From NCBI RefSeq assembly GCF_041734735.1, contig NC_134891.1, positions 10,120,069-10,184,068 of the forward strand: 64,000 nt of DNA. Reading direction: 5' to 3'. A program made the translations under genes and the position numbers. This stretch comes from Babylonia areolata (Eukaryota > Mollusca > Gastropoda > Neogastropoda > Buccinidae). Positions 19,417 through 31,955 of this stretch are shown one piece after another. Below the pieces are notes generated by a model. It saw only the letters and a program-made list of their open reading frames with translations, did not search any database and was not told where the DNA came from. Each line of letters begins with the position of its first letter. Positions within the stretch are counted from its first letter, which is position 1.

Positions 19417-20530
19417 TGACTGGGGTTTGTTTTTGTTTTTTTTGTTGTTTTTTTTTTCCATCAAAGCCATTATTCAGTTTGTCTGTTTATTTATCTGTTT
19501 ATTCATTTATGTCTTTGTTGATGTGATGACTGGTATTGTATGGCGGTCTGTCTGTCCTTTGACATTGGTTGGGGTTTTGCGCTGAGAGGGAGAGAATGAG
19601 GAAAGGACGTAAAAGAGCGGATCAAAGAAATGGACATGCACACATATTCACAAGCTTGGCGCGCATGCACGCAGGTGCACACAGGGTGAACACTCAGAAA
19701 CGTGTGCACGCGCGCGCACGTGCACACACACACGCACACACACACACATGACAGACTTAACCCTTTCACCGCCAGTCGGTTTAGAGTGCAAAATTCCCTT
19801 GTGCTATAAACACAGAAATATGGTGTCTAGGAATAGCTGGGGATTCCCCCTGTGATGTGTAGAAAATATGGCCTATCCTACCACCGAACATAAAGAGCTC
19901 ATGGATAACAGACCCATGATCTGGTCACCTTTCAGTGACTTGGGTCCTCTACCTAGCTGCTGTATAAATGCGAGTTTGGCAGTGAAAGGGTTAAGTCAAA
20001 CTCCAAAGGTACTCATTTGCTTTGGAAACAGTAAACGAAACAAAACTGGAGGCGATGTTCACTGATAAGCTCTCGTAAGCCCTTTCGCTGGTGAAAAAAA
20101 AAAAGAAAAGAAGAAAAAGATAGAATTGGAACTGAAGGAGGAAAGAGTGATTGTTGTCAACCAGTGAAACATGTGAACAGTTGTACATGGTGTTTTGCAG
20201 TAGGATTGAAACAGGTGCGTGGATGTGTGTTTGCGCGTGAGTTGGTGTGCGTGTGTTTGTGTGTGTGTGTGCGTGCGCGTGTGTGTGTGTACATGCATGC
20301 ATGTGTGTGTCCATTTGAAACAGTATATACATGTATTTGCTGGTTCAAGTTTATCAAAGAAATGAAGGGTAACCCAAACATGCTCACTCACTTATGTGAG
20401 TATATTAGTATGTGTGTGTTCATGTGGTGAGAAAAGCTTAATATTTTTGACAAGTGTGTGCATGCATGTGTGTCGGTGTGAGTTTGCGTATGCATGCATT
20501 ATGATAAGAAGCAATGGAAAATCAAATAAA
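19417..20530 (+). other. probable 3' UTR of KIAA0319L with poly(A) signal
   Basis: The first AATAAA after the stop is at 20525-20530, followed by T/G-rich sequence. The span contains a complete TTAA MITE (19757-19994), CA/CG repeats (about 19680-19748) and TG repeats (about 20220-20310). The true cleavage site is unknown, since other signals occur further downstream. Confidence 0.4.
19757..19994. mobile_element. TTAA MITE family A, complete (238 bp)
   Basis: TTAA, then CCCTTTCACCGCCA; the right end TGGCAGTGAAAGGG, then TTAA (13 of 14 inverted match). There is no ORF. An inverted second copy starts at 28302. It lies in the probable 3' UTR of KIAA0319L. Confidence 0.82.
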
Positions 20531-21318
20531 CAGTATTACTAGTTTTTGTGATACCAGTCAACACAGGAAGTGTAGCTTTATCACAAGCCATCTGCCACCC
20601 ATCGCTGTTGTTGAATGTCATAATGATATCAGTTTTATGTGCATTAACTGTATGAAACAGCAGTACCAGTCTATGACCTCTCTTGGACTTATGTGCTGGT
20701 TACATACATTGTACAGTTTTCTTCTTCACGAAGAGGATATTCTTTTAACATTGCCACTTTTGCTGGCTTGGGGCAGATCTATGTGTCCTGTCTTAATGGT
20801 AAATGTTAGGGTGAGGTTTCATATGTCACTGTAAGAAAAAAAGGGAATTGTTTTAGAGCTATGCAATTATTGCTATATGGTAATGTTTTGTTTATAATGT
20901 TGTATAACAATCTCTGTGTTTATTGAGACCACAAGCTGTCTTTTTTTTTCTTTTTTTCCCCTCTCTGTAACACACAGAGCTCTACAGGGCAAGAAAAAAA
21001 AAGATGCACTTGCTGCCTAAAGGGAGAATTGATAGACAGGGAGTGACATTTACATGACAGCCTCTTTCCACCCCAAGTATTATAAAGAATGGCACTGCCA
21101 CAAGTCTGCTACTGCCATCTCAGTATTAAATCGCAACACAGTAATTGGTAGACCTACCTCCAGTAGACCTATCTCCAGTTTGACCTTAGTCAGTTTCTGC
21201 GTATTTCTGTTTCTCCCACCCATCTCCCAGTTTGTACAGGAGAGCAGACGAAACAGATGTTAGTTTATAGTCACGATGATGGATGAAGTTAACTTCTCAC
21301 AAATGAAGATAACTATGA
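20531..21318. other. intergenic stretch, nothing recognised
   Basis: AT-rich single-copy-looking DNA with a T/C-rich patch near 20940-20965. No supported exon or known repeat was seen. Confidence 0.5.
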
Positions 21319-21899
21319 CAAGAGAGGCAAGGCCTTCAAGACTCACTTGTGATACACTTTTAAAAAAAAAACCCAAGCTTTTTATGTATTGAGTATAATT
21401 ACAAAATGTAATGTTTAAGATGAGAAAGATCAGTTTAAAGCAAATTAAGTCCCCTAGCATTAATTACAGAGTAATTTCCCTTTTTTAACTATCTGCACCA
21501 AAACGTTTGCAAAACAAATAAAACTTCCATGCTTAGCAAAAGAAGTTCCTGTATGAACAAAAAATGAAAATAATGACTGCTCTTTTTGTTGGGTCAGAAT
21601 ATCAGATCAAAGTGCCAAGTTTAGAGAATACAAAAAATATAAATATACATGTAACAGTAAATGCAGTTTGCATATAATTAGGCTTTATTTTTTATTTTTT
21701 TGCGCTGATCCCAGAGGTGTAATATTGTTTTAAACAAGATGACTGGAAAGAACTGAATTTTTCCTATTTTTATGCCTAATTTGGTGTCAACTGACAAAGT
21801 ATTTGCAGAGAAAATGTCAATGTTAAAGTTTACCACAGACACACACACACACACACACACACAGACAACCGAACACCGGGTTAAAACATAGACTCACTT
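21319..21899. repeat. repeat family R, copy 1
   Basis: It starts AAGAGAGGCAAGGCCTTCAA, GACTCACTTGTG and runs to (CA)n, CCGAACACCGGGTTAAAACA and GACTCACTT. It aligns over almost its full length with copies at 40495 and 41159. This copy lacks the final ACACAAGTGAGTC seen in the other two. Confidence 0.8.
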
Positions 21900-22289
21900 C
21901 ACCATCTTCACAGGCTCTTGAGCAGGTATGGACTGGACCTGTGGTTACCTGGCTGCAAAGCACCTTCCTCACTGTTAACAAACCGGCTCACTGACAGTTT
22001 TTTTTCCGCTTTAGATCTCACCGCGTACACCTTGGCCCACCTGTGATATGATCATTTTGTATATTCAATGCAAGCACCACTGTGTGCACATGAAATCCAA
22101 TCAGTTTGTTCCGTTCATGATCACTGTTTGTTCTGTTCGTGATCACTGTGAAGTACATTATCCATCAAGATTTGAAGTTCAGGATCTGCAATTTTCTAGG
22201 GTGCTTTCAGTCATGTTGCAAAGACTGACGTACATGTGCATCGCCCCCTCTGGACCATGTTGCTGTTCTTCTTTGTGTCTTATGTGGTG

Positions 22290-22941
22290 TTAACTCACTC
22301 CGGACGACTAGTTCTCTCCCTTGCTTTTCCCTACAGATGACCCATTTGCTAGGGTTAGGAAAAAAAATCACAAAAAATACAAAACGTAAAGTAACTGAAT
22401 GAAACTCACTGTACTTGACTCACTGACCCCTCTCCTCACATCTTGTGAACGCCCATCTCCCTCCCTCTTCACTGCTCTCAGAAGCTGAATCACAATCAGT
22501 ACCTACTTGCTGGCAGCTTTCTTCACTACAGATACTTTATTCAAAGTCTTCATCATCCTCGTCGATGTCGAAACCTTCAGTTTGAAGCATTTCAGTCACT
22601 TCAGCAGTGGTAAAAGCCGCTGTCATGATCTAGTTTGCTCCAAAAATTTCCACTTGTATCGCCTGCGACGCCATTTTCAATACGTGTGCAGATTAGCTTG
22701 TCGTGTGGGGTCCTGAACTCGCTGGCTCGCTGTGGAGTGTGTTGTTACGGAATCTCATTAAGAAACTTTCCATTTGACCCTTGACACGTTCGCATGCCCG
22801 GTGTAGCTGCAATTTTTATGCTACCCCATGAGGAAAACGTGGAAAAAATTTTAATTGTCGAAACCGCTATAGCGTTCCATCGTCCGGAACGCTACCTTAC
22901 GTCAGGAACTCTATAATGTTTCATCGTCCCGAGTGAGTTAA
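22290..22941 (-). mobile_element. TTAA element family D, copy 2 (piggyBac-like remnant)
   Basis: It has intact TTAA at both ends. The left end is CTCACTCCGGACGA, and the right end reads CTCACTCGGGACGA as reverse complement. A minus-strand mini-ORF at 22537-22626 reads MTAAFTTAEVTEMLQTEGFD then IDEDDEDFE. It matches copies 1 and 3 and looks like the acidic N-terminus of a piggyBac-type transposase, with the catalytic region missing. Confidence 0.75.
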
Positions 22942-23141
22942 TCTCATTACATTGATAAGCCCTGAAGTGTCCTTTGTCGTCAGCTGAGTGACAAAAAACA
23001 CTGCTGATTAATTGTATTGATTATATGGGCTGGGGTTGTTGTTGGTTTTTTTGTTCTCCGGCCCTGTGTATTTTTTAATCACTTAATTTTTTGTTGTTTT
23101 CCAGTTGTTCTCTAACCCAGCTGGTTATTGTTTTGAAACTG

Positions 23142-23440
23142 GTGACTGTCCATGTGCTTCATCAGTAAAATCCATCTGGTGATTGTCATTGTGCTAGCTG
23201 ACACAATAGTTGATCTATTGTATGAAAATGTAACTGATTTCACTATCATTATGCTTATTAATGTTGCGGTTGAACTTTTGTTTGAATGTGACTTCCTTCA
23301 CTGTTACCATGCTGATGGATATGATGGTTGATCTTTTCTTTGAATGTGACCTACCTACATTATTATTATGCTAATTGACATGATGGTTTATCTTTTGTTT
23401 AAATGTGACTGCCATTGCTGTTATAGTTGATGGTCAAACC
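23142..23440. repeat. degenerate tandem repeat, ~68-bp period
   Basis: Four to five diverged units share a pattern like GATGGTTGATCTTTTGTTTG then AATGTGACTT..CATTATTATGCTAATTGA. Divergence is 15-25% by eye, so the array is old. Confidence 0.65.
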
Positions 23441-23724
23441 ACAGTCCACAGTATAGGGCATATTTTAAACCAGTATGTCTTCCACATTTTCGGAAATGTA
23501 TTGTTTCCTGTTTATACATGAACACATGCAATTTGTTTGGATATTATTTATCTCATTCATGTTCAGACCTATATCAGCTGCTTATGTGCCATCAGTGTGT
23601 TAAACCATTATGTTATCAAGCTGATTTCTGAATTCTGTGTCTGTTGGCTGGATGACTGGCTGATTGATTGGAAGACTGTGTGGGAGTGGGTGTGGTTTGG
23701 GGTGGGTGGTGCATTGTATGCAGG

Positions 23725-23956
23725 TTAACTCACTCAGTACGGCCAGTCCTCTCTTCTCCTCTACACAGACCCTTCAGATGTCCAGTGGGTGTCTGAATGA
23801 CCCAACCTTTAGCTTCCGTCATCAGAATTGTGGTATTCTTTGTCAACATTCACCTCTTCAGTATAAGAGCCTTCCGCTTGCAATATTTTGATGATGGTAA
23901 TTGGCGTGAAACGCTGTTAACGTCGTCTCTTTCGCCGTTCGTATGGAGAGAGTTAA
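23725..23956 (+). mobile_element. TTAA MITE family C, copy 1 (232 bp)
   Basis: It is TTAA-bounded. The left end is CTCACTCAGTACGGCC and the right end is GCCGTTCGTATGGAGAGAG. It is about 95% identical by eye to the inverted copy at 30858-31089, and exactly the same length. There is no ORF. Confidence 0.85.
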
Positions 23957-25590
23957 GGTTGTTTTTGGAGAGCACTGGGCTGTGCTTTCTTTCTTTCCAT
24001 CTTTCTTTTCGGTTGTCTTCTTTCTGCCTTGTGGTTTTTTTCTTTCCTTTTCATGAGTCTGTTCCTCTGGGCGCTCAGGAAAAAAAAACAACAGAAGAAG
24101 ATAATAATTATGTTAGATCCTGTGTTTTTGGATGTATGCATGCAGGCAATAAAGGTTTGAACATGTCCTCACAAACTGAAGCGTTGTTGATGGTAGTGGG
24201 TGATGGAGTTAGTGTTAACGTTTTATTACAGAAACTGTCTGTGTAAACACTCTCTTAGTCACTGATTTATTTGTATCATTTATGGCTGCATCTCACAGCT
24301 TAGAAACATATATATATATATGTACATTGCAAGACCTCACAATAAAATTTCAGTGTGTGTGTGTGTTTGTGTGCATGTTTATGTCAAATCTGCCATAAGG
24401 CTCAACACTCAGCTTATATCAGTGATTGACAGAAGTTTACAGTTTGTCCAACATCAAGGTGAGAGCTCCATGATCCATGGTTTCTCCACTGCATTGGGAA
24501 TTTGTTTTACGGCTTAGTCTTTTGTGGAGGACTTTGACTCTCAAACAAGGAGGCAAGATTGCACTGGCTCTTAGTGCTGCAGGCTTGGGGGCTAGCTGGC
24601 CTTTGGGGACCATCCCAGTGCATACTATCCTAAAGCCCCCTTGGCCAAGAGAGTTGGGATGTAACTTGTAAGTTAAATAATAGCTGTGTAAATGATGAAA
24701 CTGTTGGTACTCCATGTACAGTTTCCAAGTAAGTAACCTGATGAGAATTTTCTGGCACAGACACCCAACCACAAAGACAGGCAATGTATCCATCCGTTGA
24801 TTAGTCCATCCAGTCATGCATCAATCCTTACATACCCACATATTAGCCTACATGTATATATGTGCAGATTTGGCTGTGTTCTGATGGATTTGATGATTGA
24901 CGTGAAGGTAGACAATCCTACTGAGATTGCCAAAAAAAAAAAAAACACCCACAAATGAACAAACAAAACAAATAAATGAATTTGCCTTTTTTCTGTTGTA
25001 ACATGCAATAATAATAATGAAAACACTGCTATATGTGAAAACCACTCGGGCTAATCAACGCAACAGTTGGCCCTACACACAAATATTATTATTTTGTCAC
25101 TCAGTACTCGCATAATTTCTCTCTCTCTCGCTCTATGAAACAAATCAAGAATAGAATAAGCAAAAAGCTTACTGACACACACAGGGTCACACAATCTCCA
25201 TCGCTCAGATGTACCTATTTCTCATTGTTACCTGAGTGAGTCATAGTGAAAGAGAGATGTCGGTGAAAGCTAATCAACACATAACATGGTCTCATATTGA
25301 CATTCAGTGTTTGCTCATTGCTTGCTTCAGACAATAGCTACCTCAGCGACTATAATCTATGCACAGCAACTGCACCAATTGGCTGTATGCTTTAAGAGGT
25401 GCACCGCAAACGTGTTTGAAGGTGAGAACACATTAGAACTGGTCTATGTGCCAAAGTTCTGATTGACTGGTGCATTGATTTTGCAAATCAGTGGAACAAA
25501 CCCGGACAAGCAAAGAAAACAGTGCCTACCAGAATGTTGCGGGCATTTGAACACTGTCTAGCAATTCTTCAGCCCTTGTCAAATACCCAG
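23957..25590. other. intergenic stretch without a recognised gene
   Basis: The segment 24440-24670 (GGAGGACTTTGACTCTCAAA..CTAGCTGGCCTTTGGGGACC) has the look of a dispersed mollusc repeat, but no second copy is present here. A short TA run is at 24309-24321. Nothing else is supported. Confidence 0.35.
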
Positions 25591-25591
25591 A

Positions 25592-27535
25592 TAACAGGTC
25601 TGGTGTGATGATAGTACCAGCACATTAATGGTGTTAGCCTTGCCACAATGATATTTTAGCACTGGCATGATGATGTTAGCACTACCAATGTAGTGATGTT
25701 AGCACTGTCACAATGGTGTCAGCACTGGCACAGTGATGGTGCTAACACTGACATGCTGTTAGCACTGGTGCAGTGATATCTAGCAGTGCCACAATGATGA
25801 TATTAGCGCTGCAATTATTGTGTTTGCACTGCCACATTGATGTTAGCACTGCTGCAATGATGGTGTTAGCACAACTGGTTAGCGCTGTCACAAAGATGTT
25901 AGCACTGCCACAATTGTGTTAGTATTGCCACGATGATGTTAATTAGAACTGTCACAATGATGTTAGCACTGCCACAATGATTGTGCAGAATGATGATGTC
26001 AACACTGCCACAGTGATGTTAACACTGCGACAATAATGATGTTAGCACTGCCAAAATGATGATGTTAACACTACCACAATGATGATGTTAACACTGCCAC
26101 AATGATGATGTTAGCACTGCCTCAATGATGATGTTAACACTGCCACAGTGATGATGTCAACACTGCCACAGTGATGTTAACACTGCCACAATGATGATGT
26201 TAGCACTGCCACAATGATGATGTTAGCACTGCCATGTTAGCACTGCCCCAATGATGATGTTAGCACTGCCAAAATGATGATCTTAGCACTGCCACAATGA
26301 TGATGTTAGCACTGCCACAATGATGATGTTAGCACTGCCACAATGATGATGTTAGCACTGCCACAATGATGTTAACACTGCCACAATGATGATGTTAGCA
26401 CTGCCACAATGATGATGCTAGCACTCCCACAATAATGATGTTAGCACTGCCACAGTAATGATGTTAGCACTGCCACAATGATGATGTTAGCACTGCCATG
26501 TTAGCACTGCCACAATAGTGTTAGCACTGCCCCAATGATGATGCTAGCACTGCCACAAATGATGATGTTAGCACTGCCACAATGATGATGTTAGCACTGC
26601 CACAATGATGATGTTAGCACTGCCACAGTAATGATGTTAGCACTGCCATGTTAGCACTGCCCCAATGATGATGTTAGCACTGCCAAAATGATGATCTTAG
26701 CACTGCCACAATGATGATGTTGATGTTAGCACTGCCAAAATGATGATGTTAACACTGCCACAATGATAATGTTAACACTGCCACAATGATGATGTCAACA
26801 CTGCCACAGTGATGTTAACACTGCCACAATGATGATGTTGATGTTAGCACTGCGACAATGATGATGCTAGCACTGCCACAATGATAATGTTGATGTTAGC
26901 ACTGCCAAAATGATGATGTTAACACTGCCACAATGATAATGTTAGCACTGCCACAATGATGTTAGCACTGCCACAATGATGGTGCCAACACTGCCACAGT
27001 GATGTTAACACTGCGACAATAATGATGTTAGCACTGCCACAATGATGATGTTAGCACTGCCACAATGATGATGTTAGCACTGCCACAGTGATGATGTTAG
27101 CACTGCCACAATGATGATGTTAGCACTGCCATAATGGTGTTAGCACTGCCCCAATGATGGTGCCAACACTGCCACAATGATCTTAACACTGCGACAATAA
27201 TGATGTTAGCACTGCCAAAATGATGATGTTAGCACTGCCACATTGATGATGTTAGCACTGCCACAATGACGTTAGCACTGCCACAATGATAATGTTAGCA
27301 CTGCCACAATGATGTTAGCACTGCCACAATGATGGTGCCAACACTGCCACAGTGATGTTAACACTGCGACAATAATGATGTTAGCACTGCCACATTGATG
27401 ATGTTAGCACTGCCACAATGACGTTAGCACTGCCACAATGATGACCCATGTTAGCACTGCCACAATGATGATATTAGCACTGTCATAATGATGATGTGAG
27501 CACTGACACGGTGATGTTAGCACCAGAACAACGAT
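25592..27535. repeat. 23-bp minisatellite block, ~1.9 kb
   Basis: About 85 units of TTAGCACTGCCACAATGATG plus ATG (23 bp), with 20-bp variants lacking one GAT and variants in the TTAGCACTGCC core (TTAACACTGCC, ACACTGCGACAATAATG). Edges are degenerate and the centre is regular. Blocks of variants recur, for example GCCATGTTAGCACTGCCCCA at 26231 and 26645. TTAG and TGA stops keep all six frames short. Confidence 0.95.
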
Positions 27536-27540
27536 TGTTT

Positions 27541-28301
27541 TGCAACACTAAGATGAACACAGTTGAGGTGAGTTCAGTGATTCTCAGTTTTCTATAAGCA
27601 CAATAACAAATCATTTAGCAACACTGGTTGAGTTGAGTGGGGAGTGAACAAAGTTGACTCTTTTGAGTCATAAAGATGTAGTGACAGACTCACATTGCTG
27701 AAAAGAAACAAACAAGAACATAAAACAATAACAATAATGATAAATAAAAGGAGTGGAAAAACAAAGCGGTAAGCGATAATTTATCAAACGTTGATTCGTC
27801 GATTCTTTACCAACATCCTGCTGAAAAAACAACAGGCCAAATGATAAGTGATCATTCTCCATGGAAATTGTTTCACTGACACCAGAACCAATGACACTGA
27901 AGTACTGATGGTTAAGTGAATTCACCTGGCAAGCCCGTTATACAAGTGCACATTAATTGGACTGAACTGGTTCTTGATTTAGTCTACCAAGGTCGGCACT
28001 CGGACAGGTACTCCGAGCACTGATTCCGCACTGGAACATGGAATTGACAGTGCCACACCATTAGGCCTGTATATACTTGTTCCAATCTTGTGTGCCCCCT
28101 CGTGTACTGTACAGCATATATAGTGGTGCATCTGATCTTGCTGTACAGGATCCTCTACGAACAATCATCACATGATCACCACTGAGGGATATCGGCCCGG
28201 TCCGTCGACTCGGCTGTCAATTCCTGTTGTGTTCAGACCCAGCAGCGGCAGTTGTTCTTAGAGAGCCATACTGTACTGTCAATGCCAGATCGCTCTGAGG
28301 A
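27541..28301. other. intergenic stretch, nothing recognised
   Basis: Unique-looking DNA with scattered CAGTG/CACTG words and no supported exon. The minus-strand ORFs of 61-85 codons here have no recognisable motif. Confidence 0.4.
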
Positions 28302-28515
28302 TTAACCCTTTCACCGCCAAGCTCGCATTTATGCACAGGCATGGTAGAGGACCCATGTCACTGAAAGGTGACCATTCATTGGTCTGTTATCCAGGAACTG
28401 GCCTGCTGCTCTTAATGTTCGGTGGTAGGATAGGCCGTATTTTCTATACATCGCAGGAGGAATCCTCAGCTATTCTTAGCTACTGTCTTTTCTGTGTTTA
28501 TAGCACAAGGGAGCA
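28302..28515 (-). mobile_element. TTAA MITE family A, inverted copy, one end lost
   Basis: It starts TTAACCCTTTCACCGCCA and matches the reverse complement of 19757-19994 (GGTAGAGGACCCA.GTCACTG; TTCGGTGGTAGGATAGGCC; TTTATAGCACAAGGGA). Similarity stops at about 28515, before the second end. Confidence 0.78.
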
Positions 28516-29890
28516 GAGACACGGCAGCCTCAACTTTGTTCTTTTTTTTCATGACTGAGCATATACTGGGCATACATTATACACCAAGACAAGTTGAAAA
28601 AGGTAGAAAGAATAATAAAGAATCTGCACGCTGAAACTGAGTTGCTTCGGTGGTGCCGGCTCAGAGTGGTATGGGTGCCTCAGTGTTCAGATTTAGCATA
28701 TAATGCAGGGCATCGCCTACTGTAAGCCTCAGATAAAGACCCACCGCCCGCCATACCCCCTCCCCCTTCCCATTAACTTTCCATCCATCCCCCCCCCCCC
28801 CTTTCGCCTCCACCCCACTTCATTTTCCGGACCCCCTGAGCTCCTCCCCGCCTCTCAATGCTCTGACGACATGGGGTTTTTCAGTCAGTCGCGGAGTCCG
28901 ACCATCGACATGCACGTTGCCATCTCCGTCCCAGCCGGCCCCCTAATAACTGCCACCTCCCCTCCCCCCACCCTTCCAACCCTCGATTCCCTCTCTCTCT
29001 CTCTCTCTCTCTCCACACACACACACACACACATTGGTTAGGCGATCACTGACCCAGCTATAAGAAATGTATCGTATTTTCTGTGTTTATCTGTCTCTGT
29101 ATCAAGATGTAACGATTTGCCTGCAAAGGTCCCACGATTGGAGTCAAAGCCGGGTGCATCAACCAATTTCAGTTTCTACTTTCTAATAATTTTGTCTTGT
29201 AATCCATATACGTATATGTTCGTCACTGAGTGTTTCTCGCCACAGGGTGAGTGCGGGTTATTTCTATTTTGTTGTTATGGAGTTTATATTTTAGTTCTAT
29301 TCAAGTTTGCTATGTGACACCTCAGTCGGTCAATTTTCAACAAAATCTGTACTCGGCTTGTTTAGCCTGCGTAAGCTGAGAAATGAATCAATGTTAAGAA
29401 TTAAAAAAAGAAAAAAAAAATGAAAAGATAAAGATCAGTAAAACTGAAAACATGAACAGCAAACATTCAAAGAAAGAAACTGATCCGTCAACGTTTGGAA
29501 GAAAGGTTTATGGGTCGTGCAAAATCTGAACGCTGACGGTACACTTGACTCATACACAAAAAAATATTCAGTTCAACTGACCGGCGGCTGAACAAACGAT
29601 CAGAATTACGTCTTCAGTCAACTTGAAAACTTAATGACTAATACTGAAACGTTTCGATCGGTCCTCAAGTTGTTTTGTAAGCTGCATGAGAAATGATTTA
29701 ATGTTTAATACAATCAAATTGATCAAATGATGTTCAGTTGTAAGCCAAAACATCGGCAATGTATGTTTTAAAACGTTAGCCTACCAACTGAATTACTAAC
29801 GCTGGTCATCACTGAGTGTCAGTGATAACACTGAAATGTTTTTAAACGTTTGACAAAACTGACTACGCCAACAACAGCACAGTTAGGCAA
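28516..29890. other. intergenic stretch with C-rich and CT tracts
   Basis: It contains a C-rich region (28740-28860, with a (C)10 run), (CT)n and (CA)n at 28990-29033, then AT-rich DNA. The proline-rich ORF at 28703-29041 follows from the C-rich composition. Confidence 0.5.
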
Positions 29891-29894
29891 TGAA

Positions 29895-30123
29895 CGTCTT
29901 CAAAACTGCTATAATGTGATCACGTTAATAAATCGGAACCTTTATTTCAGTAACAGTTTAAACTGACACCATGATTTATTTCACGGTTCAGTTAAACTGA
30001 CGCCGCAGTTTAACCGCCGAAATAACAGTCCGTCAACAAATGAGTATACGTCTTCAAAAATGCTATTATTTGATCACTGACTGACGTTAATAATTCGGAA
30101 CCCCGTAATTTCAGTATCGTTTT
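29895..30123. repeat. diverged tandem duplication, ~155-bp period
   Basis: GTCTTCAAAACTGCTATAAT..GATCACGTTAATAAATCGGA..TTTCAGTAACAGTTT at 29895 recurs as GTCTTCAAAAATGCTATTAT..GACGTTAATAATTCGGA..TTTCAGTATCGTTTT at 30049. Two units only. Confidence 0.6.
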
Positions 30124-30857
30124 GAGAAACGCCGTAGGTTTAGAATAATGTGACATCGAGGTGAACCGACTGACCTGTCTCGGAACCGATATGATATATT
30201 AAGTTTTACTCTGAAACAGTTGACTGATGCGCACACCCGGTGGCACAACTTGAGCCCGGGCACACACCCACACACACTGCACACGCACACACACACACAC
30301 ACTGCACTGCACTGCATGGCACCTGACACCACTGCCAGACGCCGGTTCCAACAAAATTCTCAATAAGCACTCAGTGAAAACTGTTACCTTCGTAAGGCAC
30401 TTGGCCGGAGAACTGACTAGGGTCATGTTCGCGTTAACAAATGCACAACGTTTATGTACTGTAGTCCGCGTTTCAAACTTTAATACCAAGCATAGTGTAT
30501 ATTATGTGTTAACATTTTAGAACTATTGTAAAAGTGAAGAAATATCAAGTTAAAGAGAAATAACAAACAACAACTATAAGAACGCTTCAACAAATGAACA
30601 TTTTAATTCACTAGTTATGTCTACAACAATTATGTTTACACGTTCAGTGATAAAACGTAACCTGCAAACATTTTAAGAAATATGTGAACAGGCTGATTTT
30701 CATCAGCGCGCGGAGCTCAGTGTTCATATGACCCTGACGTTGAATGCAAACATTTTCATACTGATTATATAAACACAGTGAGCATTATCATATCTTGTCA
30801 AACATTTGATGTGAACTGAACATCGGCAGATGGAACGTATATAACCTGTAACCGGGT

Positions 30858-31089
30858 TTAACTCTTTCCATACGAACGGCGAAAGAGACGACGTTAACAG
30901 CGTTTCAGCCCAATTACCACCATCAAAATATTGCAAGCGGAAGGCTCTTATACTGAAGACGTGAACGTTGACAAAGAATACCACAATTCTGACGACGGAA
31001 GCTAAAGGTTGGGTCATTCAGACACCCACTGGACATCCGAGGGGTCTGTGTAGAGGAGAAGAGAGGACTGGCCGTACTGAGTGAGTTAA
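30858..31089 (-). mobile_element. TTAA MITE family C, copy 2 (232 bp)
   Basis: It is TTAA-bounded and in reverse orientation to 23725-23956, with about 11 differences in 224 bp by eye. Both ends are intact. There is no ORF. Confidence 0.85.
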
Positions 31090-31455
31090 CGAAGACGTTT
31101 TATAAACCGGCAGAAATGTTTTCCGCATGCTAGCAACCCGCTTCATGTACACTGAACAATGTGCGACTCGGACAAGAAAACATACACGACAGTCTGACAA
31201 CTGATGAAACGAATGCCTGTTTTATCACTTCTGTATGAAGACCGGGGGGGGAAAAAATCCAGATGGCGAATCACTGAGTGTTACATTCAGTGTGAAGCCT
31301 AGTTGGGATGTTTTGCTAATATAGAAACAAAGAAATAAATTATTTCGTACGTGTTAAAATATTATTATATGCATAACCTTCTGTGAAAATTAACCCGTAA
31401 CAATCTGATGGGGTTGTGGGAGTGATACTGAGGTAATTGAATTCGACAGTTTCGG

Positions 31456-31482
31456 GGAGAGAGAGAGAGAGAGAGAGAGAGG
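31456..31482. repeat. (GA)n microsatellite
   Basis: About 13 AG units. Confidence 0.95.
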
Positions 31483-31579
31483 TTATGTGTATAGTATTGT
31501 CGAGATAATAGTCTGTGTTTTTTTCTTCTTTAAATTTAAAAAAAATTTTTTTATTCCAGTCTATATACAGGGTCTAGTA

Positions 31580-31766
31580 TGCCACACACACTGACACACC
31601 GGCACACACACATAGTACGCACACACCGGCTGACACTCACACACACACACTGACACACACACACATTGACACTGCGGTTACACACACACACACACTGGCA
31701 CACACTCACACTACACACACACACATACACACTCATACACACACACACACACAGAGTGACACCAGC

Positions 31767-31797
<31 letters not shown>

Positions 31798-31860
31798 CTG
31801 ACACACACCGGCACACACACAGACACACACACTGACATACACACGCACTCACACACACTG

Positions 31861-31900
<40 letters not shown>

Positions 31901-31955
31901 ACACTGGCACACACACACACCGTCACACACACACACACACACACACAGACGGAGA
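31580..31955. repeat. CA-rich tract with GACAC/GGCAC interruptions
   Basis: Almost 400 bp of (CA)n is broken by CTGACACACAC- and CCGGCACAC-type units, with a pure CA stretch near 31864-31898. The long His/Thr and Cys/Val ORFs here are repeat artefacts. Confidence 0.92.

Noticed and set aside
25592-27535. CRISPR-like array
   Set aside because: Units follow head to tail without unique spacers, in a eukaryotic context; it is a minisatellite.
28703-29041. Proline/serine-rich 112-codon ORF
   Set aside because: Caused by C-rich, (CT)n and (CA)n sequence; no splice or homology support.
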